Shown: piece by piece, positions 43,491 to 51,780 of the stretch
How positions within the stretch are numbered: position 1 is the first letter of the stretch
Layout of the letters: each line of letters begins with the position of its first letter
From: Paenibacillus piscarius
GTDB taxonomy: Bacteria; Bacillota; Bacilli; Paenibacillales; Paenibacillaceae
DNA: 64,000 nt
Assembly (NCBI RefSeq): GCF_022234545.1
Contig: NZ_JAIEUI010000003.1
Span: 230,500 to 294,499, forward strand
Direction: 5' to 3'
Made by a program: the position numbers and the translations under genes
Notes under the pieces: model-generated
What the model saw: only the letters and a program-made list of their open reading frames with translations
Database searches by the model: none
Told to the model about the DNA's origin: nothing

Positions 43491-43633
43491 ATTTGGCACC
43501 TCTTTCTTAGCGCAGAATGATGGGATACAGGCAGGCGTTATTCCTTAGCGCTGTACCTAATCAGTCCATTATATACCATCCGTGCGGCATCATCATCGGG
43601 CTTAGAGAAAGAGACAAAGAGATTGGCTTGGAG

Positions 43634-43680
43634 AAGAGACGTTCATGCGCTTGCGTAAGCGGTTGGGGATGTCTCTTTTT
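43634..43680 (+). terminator. Terminator-like hairpin before the 51-bp array
   Basis: AAGAGAC / GTCTCTT with a long loop and a TTTT tail; no plus-strand gene ends just before it, so its purpose is unclear. Confidence 0.45.
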
Positions 43681-43699
43681 CATTTTGGGGGGAGTGATG

Positions 43700-44000
43700 A
43701 TGTAAGCGGAAAACCGAACACATTCGGCGTTACGTGGGGGCGCGGGCCAGATGTATGCGAAAAACAGTATACAATGGACTCGCGAAAGGCACGCGGGCTA
43801 AATGTATGCGAAAAACAGCATGCAATAGGCACGTTGAGGGTGCGTAGGCAGAATGTAATCGAAAAACCGATTACAATGGTCACGACGATGGCGCGAGGGC
43901 TGAATGTAATCGGAAAACCGACCACAATGGGCACGTTGAGGGTGTGTAGGCAGAATGTATTTGAAAAACCGACTACAATGGGCAACATCGAGGGTGGCTG
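43700..44000. repeat. Tandem array of six 51-bp hairpin units
   Basis: ATGTA starts at 43700, 43751, 43802, 43853, 43904 and 43955, exactly 51 bases apart. Each unit has a hairpin of about 22 bases around a CGAAAAACCG-like loop, then a 25-28 base spacer with GCG-rich elements. Stems vary with compensating changes: TGTAT / ATACA, TGCATGC-like pairs, TGTAATCG / CGATTACA. No gene is supported in 43500-44180. An open frame (170 codons on plus, 203 on minus) exists because 51 is a multiple of three; the codon pattern is the repeat. Confidence 0.92.
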
Positions 44001-44091
44001 CCGAAAACAGGAGGATGGTGGTATGAGCGGGGATGGCGGAGGAAGAGGAAGAGGAAGAGGAAGAGGAAGAGGCGGGGCAGCGGATAGGACT

Positions 44092-44137
44092 AAAAAGGCA
44101 TCCGAGAAGCATAGGGTTACGCTCCAGCGGATGCCTT
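44092..44137 (-). terminator. Terminator of the odhA-odhB operon
   Basis: AAGGCATCCG / CGGATGCCTT, ten perfect pairs; on the minus strand the right side is a T tract. Confidence 0.8.
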
Positions 44138-44181
44138 GGTGTTCATCAGATAAATAGTTGGAGTGCGGTGGGGCTGGTGAG

Positions 44182-45498
44182 TTAGCCTTCCAGCAGCAGC
44201 GACTCTGGGTCTTCCAGCAGCTCCTTGACCTTGACCAGGAAGCTGACTGCTTCGGAGCCGTCCACGATCCGGTGATCGTACGATAAGGCAATGTACATCA
44301 TCGGGCGGTTGACGGTACGCTCCTCATCCAGCGCGATCGGGCGCAGCTGGATTTTGTGCATTCCGAGAATACCGACCTGCGGGGTGTTGAGAATTGGTGT
44401 GGACAGCAGGGACCCGAACACACCGCCGTTCGTGATCGTGAAGGTTCCGCCCTGCAGCTCCGGCAGGCTGAGCGTGTTGGCCCGCGCCTTGGAGGCCAGC
44501 TCGCCAATGCGGCGCTCAATCTCAGGGAAGCTCAGCCGGTCCGCATCGCGGACGACCGGCACGACCAGGCCTTCCTTGGCGGCGACGGCAATGCCGATGT
44601 CGTAATACTTCTTCAGCAGGAGATCTTCACCGTCGATCTCAGCATTGAGCATCGGATACGCCTTCAGCGCGCCGATGACGGCCTTGGTGAAGAAGGACAT
44701 GAAGCCGAGTCCGACTTCGTGCTTCTCTTTGAAGGCATCCTTGCGGCGTTTGCGGATGTCGAGAATCGCGGTCATGTCCACCTCGTTGAAGGTGGTCAGC
44801 ATCGCTGCCGTCTGCTGCGCTTCGACCAGGCGGCTGGCAATCGTCAGCCGCCGCCGCGACATGCGCTTGCGCTCGGTCGCTTTGCCGTCCTCGGCGTGCG
44901 GCGCCTTGCCTGCCGCTGCCGACGGCTTCGCCGGCTCCGGCCGGGCCGCCGCCGGAGCCGCTGGCGCAGCCTCCTGCGGCGCTGCTGCGCCATGGCCATT
45001 CACATCGGCCTGACCGATCCGGCCGATAGGGTCGCGGGCAGTGACCTCGCCGAGGTCGATGCCCCGCTCCCGGGCCAGCTTGCGCGCCCCCGGCGAAGCC
45101 AGGGCCGCAGCGCCGTCTGCCGCCGCACCTTCGGCGGCAACAGGGGCCGCAGCAGCGGGTGCAGCTGCTGCTGGCGCAGGCTCGGCAGCGGCAGGCGCGC
45201 TGCCGCCCTGCGATGCGCCGGCCGCGCCCGGCTGGCTGCCGCCAGCGGCCGCAGCCGCCCCGGCGGCGGTGTCGATGATGCCGATGGCTTCGCCAACGGC
45301 AACGTTATCGCCCGCCTGGCGGAGGATGGAGGAGATGACGCCGTCCTCCTCCGCACTGATCTCCAGATTGACCTTGTCGGTCTCAAGCTCGGCAAGCACA
45401 TCCCCCTGGCCGACAGTGTCGCCCTCTTTCACCAGCCATTTGTAGATCGTTCCCTCGGAAATGGATTCGCCCAGATCGGGTACTTTAATTTCGGACAC
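44182..45498 (-). CDS. odhB: 2-oxoglutarate dehydrogenase E2, dihydrolipoyl succinyltransferase, 438 aa
   Basis: GTG at 45498 with GGGGAGGTAACGG upstream. Lipoyl domain with Lys42 in ETDKVNLEI, an Ala/Pro linker (about 80-130), a peripheral subunit-binding domain ([16 protein letters not shown]) and a linker (about 170-210). The catalytic acyltransferase domain (about 215-438) has His409 and Asp413 in SYDHRIVDG. It transfers succinyl from lipoate to CoA in the TCA cycle. It follows odhA by 58 bases. The E3 subunit is not in the window and is probably shared with other dehydrogenase complexes. Confidence 0.96.
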   Translation of the reverse strand: MSEIKVPDLGESISEGTIYKWLVKEGDTVGQGDVLAELETDKVNLEISAEEDGVISSILRQAGDNVAVGEAIGIIDTAAGAAAAAGGSQPGAAGASQGGSAPAAAEPAPAAAAPAAAAPVAAEGAAADGAAALASPGARKLARERGIDLGEVTARDPIGRIGQADVNGHGAAAPQEAAPAAPAAARPEPAKPSAAAGKAPHAEDGKATERKRMSRRRLTIASRLVEAQQTAAMLTTFNEVDMTAILDIRKRRKDAFKEKHEVGLGFMSFFTKAVIGALKAYPMLNAEIDGEDLLLKKYYDIGIAVAAKEGLVVPVVRDADRLSFPEIERRIGELASKARANTLSLPELQGGTFTITNGGVFGSLLSTPILNTPQVGILGMHKIQLRPIALDEERTVNRPMMYIALSYDHRIVDGSEAVSFLVKVKELLEDPESLLLEG

Positions 45499-45556
45499 AG
45501 GCCGTTACCTCCCCAAATATAGTGGATTGTATGATCGTGAGACCGTCCTGCTGCAA

Positions 45557-48424
45557 TCAGGAGGACGGCACTGGCGCTTGCACTTGAGTACCTAGCTTCA
45601 GGGCTTCCCTGACTATCCGCCGCTGCTCGTAGGTGTGAACCTCCGCATAGCCGCTGGCCGGGCTGGAACGCTCCGGACGGCCGATATACTGGACGGACAC
45701 GTTCTGCGGCGCAATGGCGCGGAGCCGGGATTCGGCGTACGTCCAGCCGCCCATATTCTTCGGCTCCTCCTGCACCCACACAATCTCCTCCAGCGAGCGG
45801 AGTGAGCTAAGCTGTGCAGCAAGCTCCCGTTCCGGGAAGGGATAGAGCTGCTCCATACGGAGAATATGCAGTCCGGACCAGTCTGTACCGCGCCCGGCCT
45901 CAAGCTCGGTCTGCAGGTCAATGGCAACCTTGCCGCTGCACACGACCAGACGCTTCACCTCTTCCGGCTTGCTGCCCAGCAGCGGCTCAGGAAGCACCGG
46001 CTGGAAGCTGCCGGAGGCGAGGTCTGCACCCGGCGAGGTGCTGCGCGGGTTGCGGATCAGGCTCTTCGGCGCCATGATCACCAGCGGCCGGGCATCCGCC
46101 TGCCCGCAGAGTGCAGCCTGGCGGCGGAGCAGGTGGAAGTACTGGGCGGCGGTGGTCAGGTTGGCAACGGTCCAGTTCTCCTCGGCGGAGAGCTGGAGGA
46201 ACCGTTCCAGCCGGCCGCTGGAGTGCTCCGGTCCCTGGCCTTCATAGCCGTGAGGCAGCAGGATCGTGAGATTGCTGCGCTGTGTCCACTTCGCCCGTCC
46301 GGCCGAGATGAACTGGTCAATAATGACCTGGGCGGCGTTAGCGAAGTCGCCGTATTGCGCTTCCCAGATGACGAAGGTCTCCGGTGCGAATACGTTGTAC
46401 CCGTATTCGAATCCGAGCACCGAAGCTTCCGACAGCGGACTGTTATAGACGCCGAAGGAGGCGCGGGAATCACTGATCTGGTGCAGCGGCGAATAGAGCT
46501 CGCCGTTCTCGCTGTCATGCAGCACCAGATGGCGGTGCGCGAAGGTGCCGCGCTGGGAATCCTGGCCGCTGAGGCGGATCGGAGTGCCGTCCTTCAGGAT
46601 GGTAGCGAAGGCAAGGGTCTCCGCCAGCGCCCAGTCCACACGTTCCCCGTCATTCAGCGCATCCTTGCGGCGCTGCAGAATCCGTTCCAGCTTCGGATAG
46701 ACCTTGAAGCCGGACGGTACACGCAGCAGCTCGCGGTTGATTTCCTGCAGACCGGCGAGCGGGAAGGCGGTCGGGCGCTTAGGAGGAAGGTCGGATTCCA
46801 GCGCTACAGCGGTCTTGGACTCTGCGCCTTTCTGTTTGCCTTCTTTCATCTGCTCGAACGCCTTCTGCAGCACACTCTCGGTCTCGGCAATCATGGCTTT
46901 GACCTCATCCTCAGTCACTACCTTCTCGCGCTGGAGACGTTCGGCATACAGACGGTAGACGGTAGGATGGTTACGCACCTTGCCGTAGACTACGGGCTGG
47001 GTTGTATCGGGATCATCCATCTCATTATGGCCGTGACGGCGGTAGCCGATCAGGTCAATCAGGAAGTCCTTCTTGAACATATGGCGGTAAGCGCTGGCCA
47101 GACGGACAGCAGCAATGCAGGCCTCGGGATCATCAGCATTGACATGCACGACCGGAATCTCGTAGCCCTTGGCCAGGTCACTGGCATAGTGGGTGGAACG
47201 GGAATCCTCGCTCTCTGTAGTGAAGCCGATCCGGTTGTTGACGATGATATGCACAGTCCCGCCGTTCTGATATCCGGTAAGCTTGCCGATATTCAGCGTC
47301 TCCGCCACAATGCCCTCGCCCGGGAAGGCGGCATCGCCGTGCATCAGCACAGCCACCGCTTTGTTCGTGTCCAGCTTCGGCAGACCCGGAGTGTGACGCT
47401 CCTCCTGGGCAGCGCGCGTGAAGCCTTCGACTACCGGATTGACGAATTCAAGGTGACTCGGGTTGTTGGCCAGTGTAATCCGGGTGCGTACCGTTTCGCC
47501 CTGGCGGACGGCGCGGTCAGCGCCAAGATGGTATTTCACATCGCCGGTCCAGCCGTAGTTGATCCCCATGGAGCCTTCAGAAGGGAACAGCTCCTTATTC
47601 GGCGAATGATGGAATTCCGAGAAAATAATATCATAGGGCTTGCCCAGAATATGCGCCAGCACATTGAGCCGGCCGCGGTGAGCCATCCCCATCAGGATAT
47701 GCTCTGCGCCGTCATGGGCGGCGGCCCGCACGATCTCATCCAGCATCGGCACAAGCGCATCGTTGCCCTCTATGCTGAACCGCTTCTGGCCGACGAAGGT
47801 CTTGTGCAGGAAGGTCTCGAAATGCTCCACCTGCACCAGCCGCTTCAGCAGCTCTTTGCGCTCTTCATTGTTCAGCGGGGCAGGGGAGGTCATCGACTCC
47901 GCCTGGCTGTTCAGCCAGCGCAGCTCGCGTTCATCATGCACATGCCCGAATTCATAAGCAATAGTCTGCGTATAGGCCTGGCGCATTCTGTGGACAGCAT
48001 CCATCGCAGTCCGTACATCCTCAGGGGCGTTGTCCCAGATGAGGGAGGCAGGCATAGCGTTAAGGTCCTCGCGGGTAAGCTCGTAAGTCTCCAGCTCCAG
48101 CCACTTGGCCATCGGGTTGCTGCTGCGCTCCAGCGGGTCAATGTTGGCGGCCATATGGCCATATATACGAATATTGGCGATCAGCTTCGAGGCCTTAACG
48201 GCCTTCTTCAGCCAGTTGGCATCGGCTGTAACCGCCGGAGCCGGCGTTCTCTCTGCATCCGGGGCCAGAGGCGGCGGGCCGGATACCGTGAACAGATCGC
48301 GGTAATGTTGTTCGACAGAGGAAGGGTCCTTGACAAACTGGTCATATCTCTCCTGGATGTAGCCCAGGTTGGGGCCGTAATATTTACTCCAAACCGTGTC
48401 GCTATAGGGCTCTTTGATTGCCAT
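45557..48424 (-). CDS. odhA: 2-oxoglutarate dehydrogenase E1, 955 aa
   Basis: ATG at 48424 with TAGGAGGACC upstream. It is of normal length for the Bacillus-type E1. Key segments: an N-terminal helix region, GMAHRGRLN and HLGAD in the thiamine site, HGDAAFPGEGIVAETLN, RRHGHNEMDDP, and the C-terminal VWVQEEPKNMGGW. It decarboxylates 2-oxoglutarate with thiamine diphosphate and transfers the succinyl group to lipoyl-OdhB. It is transcribed away from the c-di-GMP riboswitch region, with about 660 bases between them. Confidence 0.96.
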   Translation of the reverse strand: MAIKEPYSDTVWSKYYGPNLGYIQERYDQFVKDPSSVEQHYRDLFTVSGPPPLAPDAERTPAPAVTADANWLKKAVKASKLIANIRIYGHMAANIDPLERSSNPMAKWLELETYELTREDLNAMPASLIWDNAPEDVRTAMDAVHRMRQAYTQTIAYEFGHVHDERELRWLNSQAESMTSPAPLNNEERKELLKRLVQVEHFETFLHKTFVGQKRFSIEGNDALVPMLDEIVRAAAHDGAEHILMGMAHRGRLNVLAHILGKPYDIIFSEFHHSPNKELFPSEGSMGINYGWTGDVKYHLGADRAVRQGETVRTRITLANNPSHLEFVNPVVEGFTRAAQEERHTPGLPKLDTNKAVAVLMHGDAAFPGEGIVAETLNIGKLTGYQNGGTVHIIVNNRIGFTTESEDSRSTHYASDLAKGYEIPVVHVNADDPEACIAAVRLASAYRHMFKKDFLIDLIGYRRHGHNEMDDPDTTQPVVYGKVRNHPTVYRLYAERLQREKVVTEDEVKAMIAETESVLQKAFEQMKEGKQKGAESKTAVALESDLPPKRPTAFPLAGLQEINRELLRVPSGFKVYPKLERILQRRKDALNDGERVDWALAETLAFATILKDGTPIRLSGQDSQRGTFAHRHLVLHDSENGELYSPLHQISDSRASFGVYNSPLSEASVLGFEYGYNVFAPETFVIWEAQYGDFANAAQVIIDQFISAGRAKWTQRSNLTILLPHGYEGQGPEHSSGRLERFLQLSAEENWTVANLTTAAQYFHLLRRQAALCGQADARPLVIMAPKSLIRNPRSTSPGADLASGSFQPVLPEPLLGSKPEEVKRLVVCSGKVAIDLQTELEAGRGTDWSGLHILRMEQLYPFPERELAAQLSSLRSLEEIVWVQEEPKNMGGWTYAESRLRAIAPQNVSVQYIGRPERSSPASGYAEVHTYEQRRIVREALKLGTQVQAPVPSS

Positions 48425-48910
48425 GAATAGGTCCTCCTAACGGATAAACTCCACATCGGGCAGACAAGAGTGCCACTTGGCGGAGTTACAATGTTTGCGG
48501 TTTCATTCTCACCTTATTGTGCTACTTTCCGGCAGGGTAATCAATTCATACTTTGTTCCAATCCGTTCGCAAAAAGGTATGATTCATCATAGAATTCATA
48601 CGCAACTATCATCAATAAATTGCGTATAGCCTTCTCCGCCCCGAGGGGGCTTCCCTATATGTTTAGACATATCGATGAAATATGAATAAATAACCTTTTA
48701 GATGTTTGATTTTTGGGGAAATGGGTAATTGTTTCTATATATATTGTCCCAAAGCGGAAAAAGATTCTCATAAGTATATGTACCCTGCTGCCGGACCTTT
48801 GAACGGGATTTGGAAATATTTATACAAGCCAATGGCAATTTCAGCTAAGGTTCTTCACAACTTCACATAAAAAAATTCCAGAAATCGACACACTATTTGC
48901 GTATGATCTT
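48425..48910. other. Intergenic region between odhA and the sinI riboswitch
   Basis: No gene seen. GTTCTTC at 48850-48856 matches the SinR half-site GTTCTYT at six of seven positions and lies about 55 bases upstream of the sinI -10 box. A hairpin-capable AACTCC / GGAGTT pair lies in the odhA leader. Confidence 0.4.
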
Positions 48911-48911
48911 G

Positions 48912-48917
48912 TATAAT
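48912..48917 (+). promoter_or_regulatory. -10 box of the sinI riboswitch transcript
   Basis: TATAAT is perfect. The nearest -35-like hexamer, TCGACA (48885-48890), is 21 bases away, which is too far, so an activator or another sigma factor may be needed. Confidence 0.5.
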
Positions 48918-48970
48918 GTAGTTGCGTAAGAGCGGTTTCATGTATTCATGCCAGATCCTTTCATGTAAAG

Positions 48971-49062
48971 GGTCCAGTTAAGGGTAAACCTGCCGAAAGA
49001 CAGGGGCACAAAGTCTCGGATCTAAAGTAGAAATACTATGATGGCCGGACTGCCTGGGGACG
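48971..49062 (+). ncRNA. c-di-GMP-I (GEMM-I) riboswitch aptamer
   Basis: The core signature is all present: AGGGTAAACC, a P1b stem closed by a GAAA tetraloop (CCTGCCGAAAGACAGG), GGCACAAAGTC, and the P2 arm with CGG / CCG. Its tetraloop receptor reads TCTAAA with TATGA, a base-pair-compensated form of the 11-nt receptor. The ligand-stacking A (48981) and the discriminating position 20, which is G here (48983), predict c-di-GMP rather than 3',3'-cGAMP. P1 is GGTCCAG with CTGGGGAC. An alternative hairpin GATCCTTT / AAAGGGTC (48954-48974) competes with P1. No terminator is visible; the sinI-like start lies 24 bases downstream. Confidence 0.85.
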
Positions 49063-49085
49063 CGCAAATTCTAGGAGGAGATTTC

Positions 49086-49235
49086 TTGGATAAGTCCAAC
49101 CAGGGGAATGACGAGCTGCGGGCAGTTGATTTGGATTTAGAATGGGTGTACTTGCTGATGTCTGCCCGTGAGGCAGGGATTCAGGCGGAGGAGATCCGCC
49201 GTTTCTTAAGCGAGAAGGCACTCCAGGCGATGTAG
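49086..49235 (+). CDS. sinI: SinI-like anti-repressor, 49 aa
   Basis: TTG start at 49086 with AGGAGGAG about seven bases upstream; the open frame runs back to 49038 inside the riboswitch but has no ribosome binding site there. The product carries the SinI/SinR interaction motif LDLEWVYLLMSAREAG followed by EEIRRFL (PF08671). SinI-type proteins bind SinR through these helices and remove it from matrix-gene promoters. The gene is converging on a SinR-like gene and has a c-di-GMP-I aptamer as its leader. Confidence 0.85.
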   Translation: MDKSNQGNDELRAVDLDLEWVYLLMSAREAGIQAEEIRRFLSEKALQAM

Positions 49236-49256
49236 GACGGTCATCATATGGGGATA

Positions 49257-49303
49257 CATACAGCAAAGGCACAGCGTAACGTACGCTGTGCCTTTGCTGT
49301 ATG
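49257..49303. repeat. Perfect 22-bp inverted repeat between sinI and sinR
   Basis: Two 22-base arms (49257-49278 and 49282-49303) are exact reverse complements around a three-base loop. It lies between the convergent sinI and sinR genes. It lacks a T run in either direction, so it may act as a rho-independent-like block or as a double-stranded RNA element at the convergent 3' ends. Confidence 0.85.
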
Positions 49304-49371
49304 CGCGGCAGGGAGGTGTTGTCGCTGAAAGCGGCCTTCCCGGCTGGCCTTCCTGCGGCAAACTGCCGCAT

Positions 49372-49716
49372 CTAGTGATCCTTTTGCTCCATGCGCCATT
49401 TCTGATAATCGAGGAATTCCTTGAACTCGCGCTTGCTGATTCCGGAAGCCATTGCTTCCTGAACGAGCCTGAACCATTCCCCGTCCAGCGCCGGCTCCTC
49501 AGCCTCCACCGGCGTGCCATACAATACGGTGTGAATAGATACCTGAAGCGCATCGGCGATCTTCTCAATGAATTGAATAGAGGGGTTCGATTGAATATTC
49601 CGTTCCACATTACTGAGGTATGATTTCGCTACATCCGCCTTATCCGCGAGCTCGGACAGAGAGTACCCCTTCTCCAGACGGAGTTTGTGGATGCGGCTTC
49701 CCAACGTATCTGACAC
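49372..49716 (-). CDS. sinR: SinR-like transcriptional repressor, 114 aa
   Basis: I chose the GTG at 49716 with GGAGGG about nine bases upstream; the open frame runs to 49830 with no similarity. The N-terminal helix-turn-helix (SRIHKLRLEKGYSLSELADKADVAKSYLSNVER) is of the SinR/XRE type. A C-terminal SinI-binding/dimer segment (LDGEWFRLVQEAMASGISKREFKEFLDYQKW) matches the SinI motif of the neighbouring gene. It should repress matrix genes and be relieved by SinI. The TasA, SipW and TapA-like genes follow on the same strand behind it. Confidence 0.9.
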   Translation of the reverse strand: MSDTLGSRIHKLRLEKGYSLSELADKADVAKSYLSNVERNIQSNPSIQFIEKIADALQVSIHTVLYGTPVEAEEPALDGEWFRLVQEAMASGISKREFKEFLDYQKWRMEQKDH

Positions 49717-49828
49717 GATTACACGCCCTCCGTACTTTTTTGCTACCAGTATAACAAAAATCCGCACCACGGACAAAAACAGAAGCCGCAGGGCAAGGGC
49801 TGCAGAGGGCAGGTGGCGGTCAAACGGC

Positions 49829-49868
49829 AAACGGCATATCCCGCCGGAGAGCTGGACATGCCGTTTTT
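49829..49868. terminator. Hairpin between tasA and sinR
   Basis: AAACGGCAT / ATGCCGTTT, nine perfect pairs, T run on the plus side; on the minus strand it may weakly end the tasA transcript before sinR. Confidence 0.55.
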
Positions 49869-49883
49869 ATGCGCAAGGCTGTG

Positions 49884-50474
49884 CTATTTAGCTTCCCCGA
49901 TGCCCTGAAGGGCATCGAAGGTCCAGTTCAGCGCCAGGCTATCGCCCTGGAAGGCGTTCTGGTCCTGGCCGTTGTCCACGAATTCGAAGGCGACCTTGAA
50001 GGTCTTGGACTGGGCAGCGCTGATGCCTCCCGGTACGGCGCCCAGCGTCACGAGATCATAGCTTGGAATATTCTTCAGATCCTTCAGCGAGATCTCGGAG
50101 AGCACATAACCGTTCGTGGAGCCGCCGGTATACGTATCCTTGAGCAGCTTGACCTTGAAGTGGGCTCCGAGATCCTGGCCCGCGTTATCCCCCTTGGCAT
50201 CGGTTACCGTGTAGCTGGTGGACAGCTTGAGGAGCTTGATATCCAGCGTGCCTTCGTTGGACAGCGTGAAGGTGCGGACCGTATAATCCCCCGGCTTCAG
50301 ATTAGTCAGAGCAACAGGTGTATTGAAGGAAGAGCCGAGCTTCAGTGTGCCTGCTGCGAAGGTGGCTGTGCTGTTAGCGGTCGAGCTGAAGTAGGCGAAG
50401 GTGCCTCCCCCGATGAGAGATAATCCGAGTGCTGCCGATGCTGCGCCAAGACCCAGTGTTTTTTTGATACCCAT
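49884..50474 (-). CDS. tasA: TasA/camelysin family matrix fibre protein, 196 aa
   Basis: ATG at 50474 with AAGGAGGAATTC upstream. The signal peptide (about 1-27, GLSLIGGGTFAYFSS) has the family's cut site near TFA-YFSST, which needs SipW. The mature part is a beta-rich TasA/CalY domain: LKPGDYTVRTFTLSNEGTLDI, FKVKLLKDTY and AFQGDSLALNWTFDALQ. It would polymerise into biofilm fibres. A paralogue (50511) lies 36 bases upstream in the operon. Which of the two is the main subunit cannot be told. Confidence 0.92.
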   Translation of the reverse strand: MGIKKTLGLGAASAALGLSLIGGGTFAYFSSTANSTATFAAGTLKLGSSFNTPVALTNLKPGDYTVRTFTLSNEGTLDIKLLKLSTSYTVTDAKGDNAGQDLGAHFKVKLLKDTYTGGSTNGYVLSEISLKDLKNIPSYDLVTLGAVPGGISAAQSKTFKVAFEFVDNGQDQNAFQGDSLALNWTFDALQGIGEAK

Positions 50475-50510
50475 GATTGAATTCCTCCTTAGATTATGTT
50501 AGTTAGGGAT

Positions 50511-51107
50511 TTACTTCTGCGTGCCTGCCTCCTGGCTGGCTTCAAAGTTCAAGGTCAGTGCCAGTGAATCGCCCTGATAATAGTTCTGCGGCTGGAGTGT
50601 TTCCCTGAAAGCGAACTGGATCGTCAGATTGTCTGAGGTCCCTGCCTTGATGCCGGACTTCTCCCCGCCCAGAATGGCCCCGAGGATGCCACGTGCGACC
50701 AGATCCGGGCTCTCATTCTCCAGATCAGCGAGGGAGATGACCAGCAGCGGCGATTCCTTCTTATCCTTGTTGACAAGGAAGGTCACGATAATATCGTCCT
50801 TGAAATTATGCGTGCCGTTGTCGCCCAGGGCATCATTAATGGAGGATGAGGTGTGCAGCACGACTTTGGGGATGTTCAGTGTCCCGTCATTTTTCAGTTT
50901 GAAGTCTCTAAGCACAGTATCTCCCGGCTTGAGGTTGGTGAGATTAACGATGACAGAGGGGTCGGATTGCAGTGATAAAGTTCCATTGTTAAAAGAAGCT
51001 GAGCTGGTAGAAGTGCTGCTGAAGTAAGCGAAGGTGCCTCCCCCGATCAGGGTTAATCCTAAAGCTGCCGATACCACGCCGAGACCTAGTGTTTTTTTGA
51101 CATTCAT
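50511..51107 (-). CDS. TasA/camelysin family matrix fibre protein, second copy, 198 aa
   Basis: ATG at 51107. The signal peptide is nearly the same as in the neighbour (GLTLIGGGTFAYFSSTST), and the domain order matches (LKPGDTVLRDFKLKNDGTLNI, YYQGDSLALTLNFEASQ). The middle part has diverged. The two genes come from a tandem duplication. Two fibre subunits behind one SipW are known in B. cereus-type loci (TasA and CalY), which this resembles. Confidence 0.92.
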   Translation of the reverse strand: MNVKKTLGLGVVSAALGLTLIGGGTFAYFSSTSTSSASFNNGTLSLQSDPSVIVNLTNLKPGDTVLRDFKLKNDGTLNIPKVVLHTSSSINDALGDNGTHNFKDDIIVTFLVNKDKKESPLLVISLADLENESPDLVARGILGAILGGEKSGIKAGTSDNLTIQFAFRETLQPQNYYQGDSLALTLNFEASQEAGTQK

Positions 51108-51182
51108 GTGTTCATCCCTCTCTCATAGTTCTTGAAAAGTTATTGTGGCTCCGCGTTACGTAAACGGGAGAATACAATCATC

Positions 51183-51779
51183 TTATGGCATCAGCTCCGG
51201 CAGCTCATCCGGCCCGCCTGGTGCGGGTGGAGTCTTGGGCTTGGCTTCAATGGCAGCAACGGCCTTCCAGGAGGTATATAGCGCATAAATCAGCAGCAGC
51301 AGTCCCGGGACAATCATCAGCACGACGCTTCCGGCTCTGGACACCGCGAAATTCATGGCATACCCCACATAGGGGACGGTGACGCCGGTATATTGGCCTA
51401 CCACATTCTTCGAGCTGACTGCTGCGGTATCGGCAACATCGTTATTGTCGCCCTTGGTGGTATAGCTGGCTTCCCCCAGCGCGCTGTTAAGCTCGGCAGC
51501 GATGACCCGGTGGGTAATCAGCAGATTGTCGGGGTTCAGAAAAGTGATAACATCGCCCTTCTGGAAGCGGGTCATGTCCCCGCCCGGCTTGATCGCTACA
51601 ATGGAACCGGTCTGGATGCCAGGCTCCATGGAGCCGGATAAGACGGTTTTGATCTGGTAGCCGAAGAAGGAGGGCTCGCCGCCCGAGGCTTTGGAGATGA
51701 TCACTGCGGTGATAAGCACCAGGAAAATCAACATTATCAGTGCAGAAACCGCTGTACTGGCTATCTTGCGGATGCGCAT
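51183..51779 (-). CDS. sipW: Signal peptidase I, SipW (ER) type, 198 aa
   Basis: ATG at 51779, one base after the upstream stop. An N-terminal membrane helix (about 10-30) precedes the catalytic Ser50 (SGSMEPG), with His90 (LLITHRVI) in place of the Lys of typical bacterial enzymes; this is the ER/SipW class. KGDNN and a second membrane helix (about 150-170) follow. It removes the signal peptides of TasA and TapA-type proteins. The position between a TapA-like gene and two TasA-like genes matches the tapA-sipW-tasA operon. Confidence 0.94.
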   Translation of the reverse strand: MRIRKIASTAVSALIMLIFLVLITAVIISKASGGEPSFFGYQIKTVLSGSMEPGIQTGSIVAIKPGGDMTRFQKGDVITFLNPDNLLITHRVIAAELNSALGEASYTTKGDNNDVADTAAVSSKNVVGQYTGVTVPYVGYAMNFAVSRAGSVVLMIVPGLLLLIYALYTSWKAVAAIEAKPKTPPAPGGPDELPELMP

Positions 51780-51780
51780 G

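Noticed and set aside
43700..44000. CRISPR array
   Set aside because: Repeat portions vary between units, spacers are similar to each other, and no cas gene is in the window. The 51-bp period is due to related units rather than repeat plus unique spacer.
43645..44157. A 170-residue frame rich in short repeats over the 43.7 kb array
   Set aside because: The period of 51 is a multiple of three, so any frame free of stops in one unit stays open. The hairpin covariation argues for a nucleic-acid element.
45866..48430. An 854-codon open frame on the plus strand opposite odhA
   Set aside because: It mirrors odhA in the other strand; the codon bias of a GC-rich gene keeps the antisense frame open. 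No ribosome binding site or conserved domain is visible, and odhA is unmistakable.
48885..48917. Standard sigma-A promoter with TCGACA as -35 for sinI
   Set aside because: The spacer would be 21 bases, too long for a normal promoter; only the -10 is kept as a feature.
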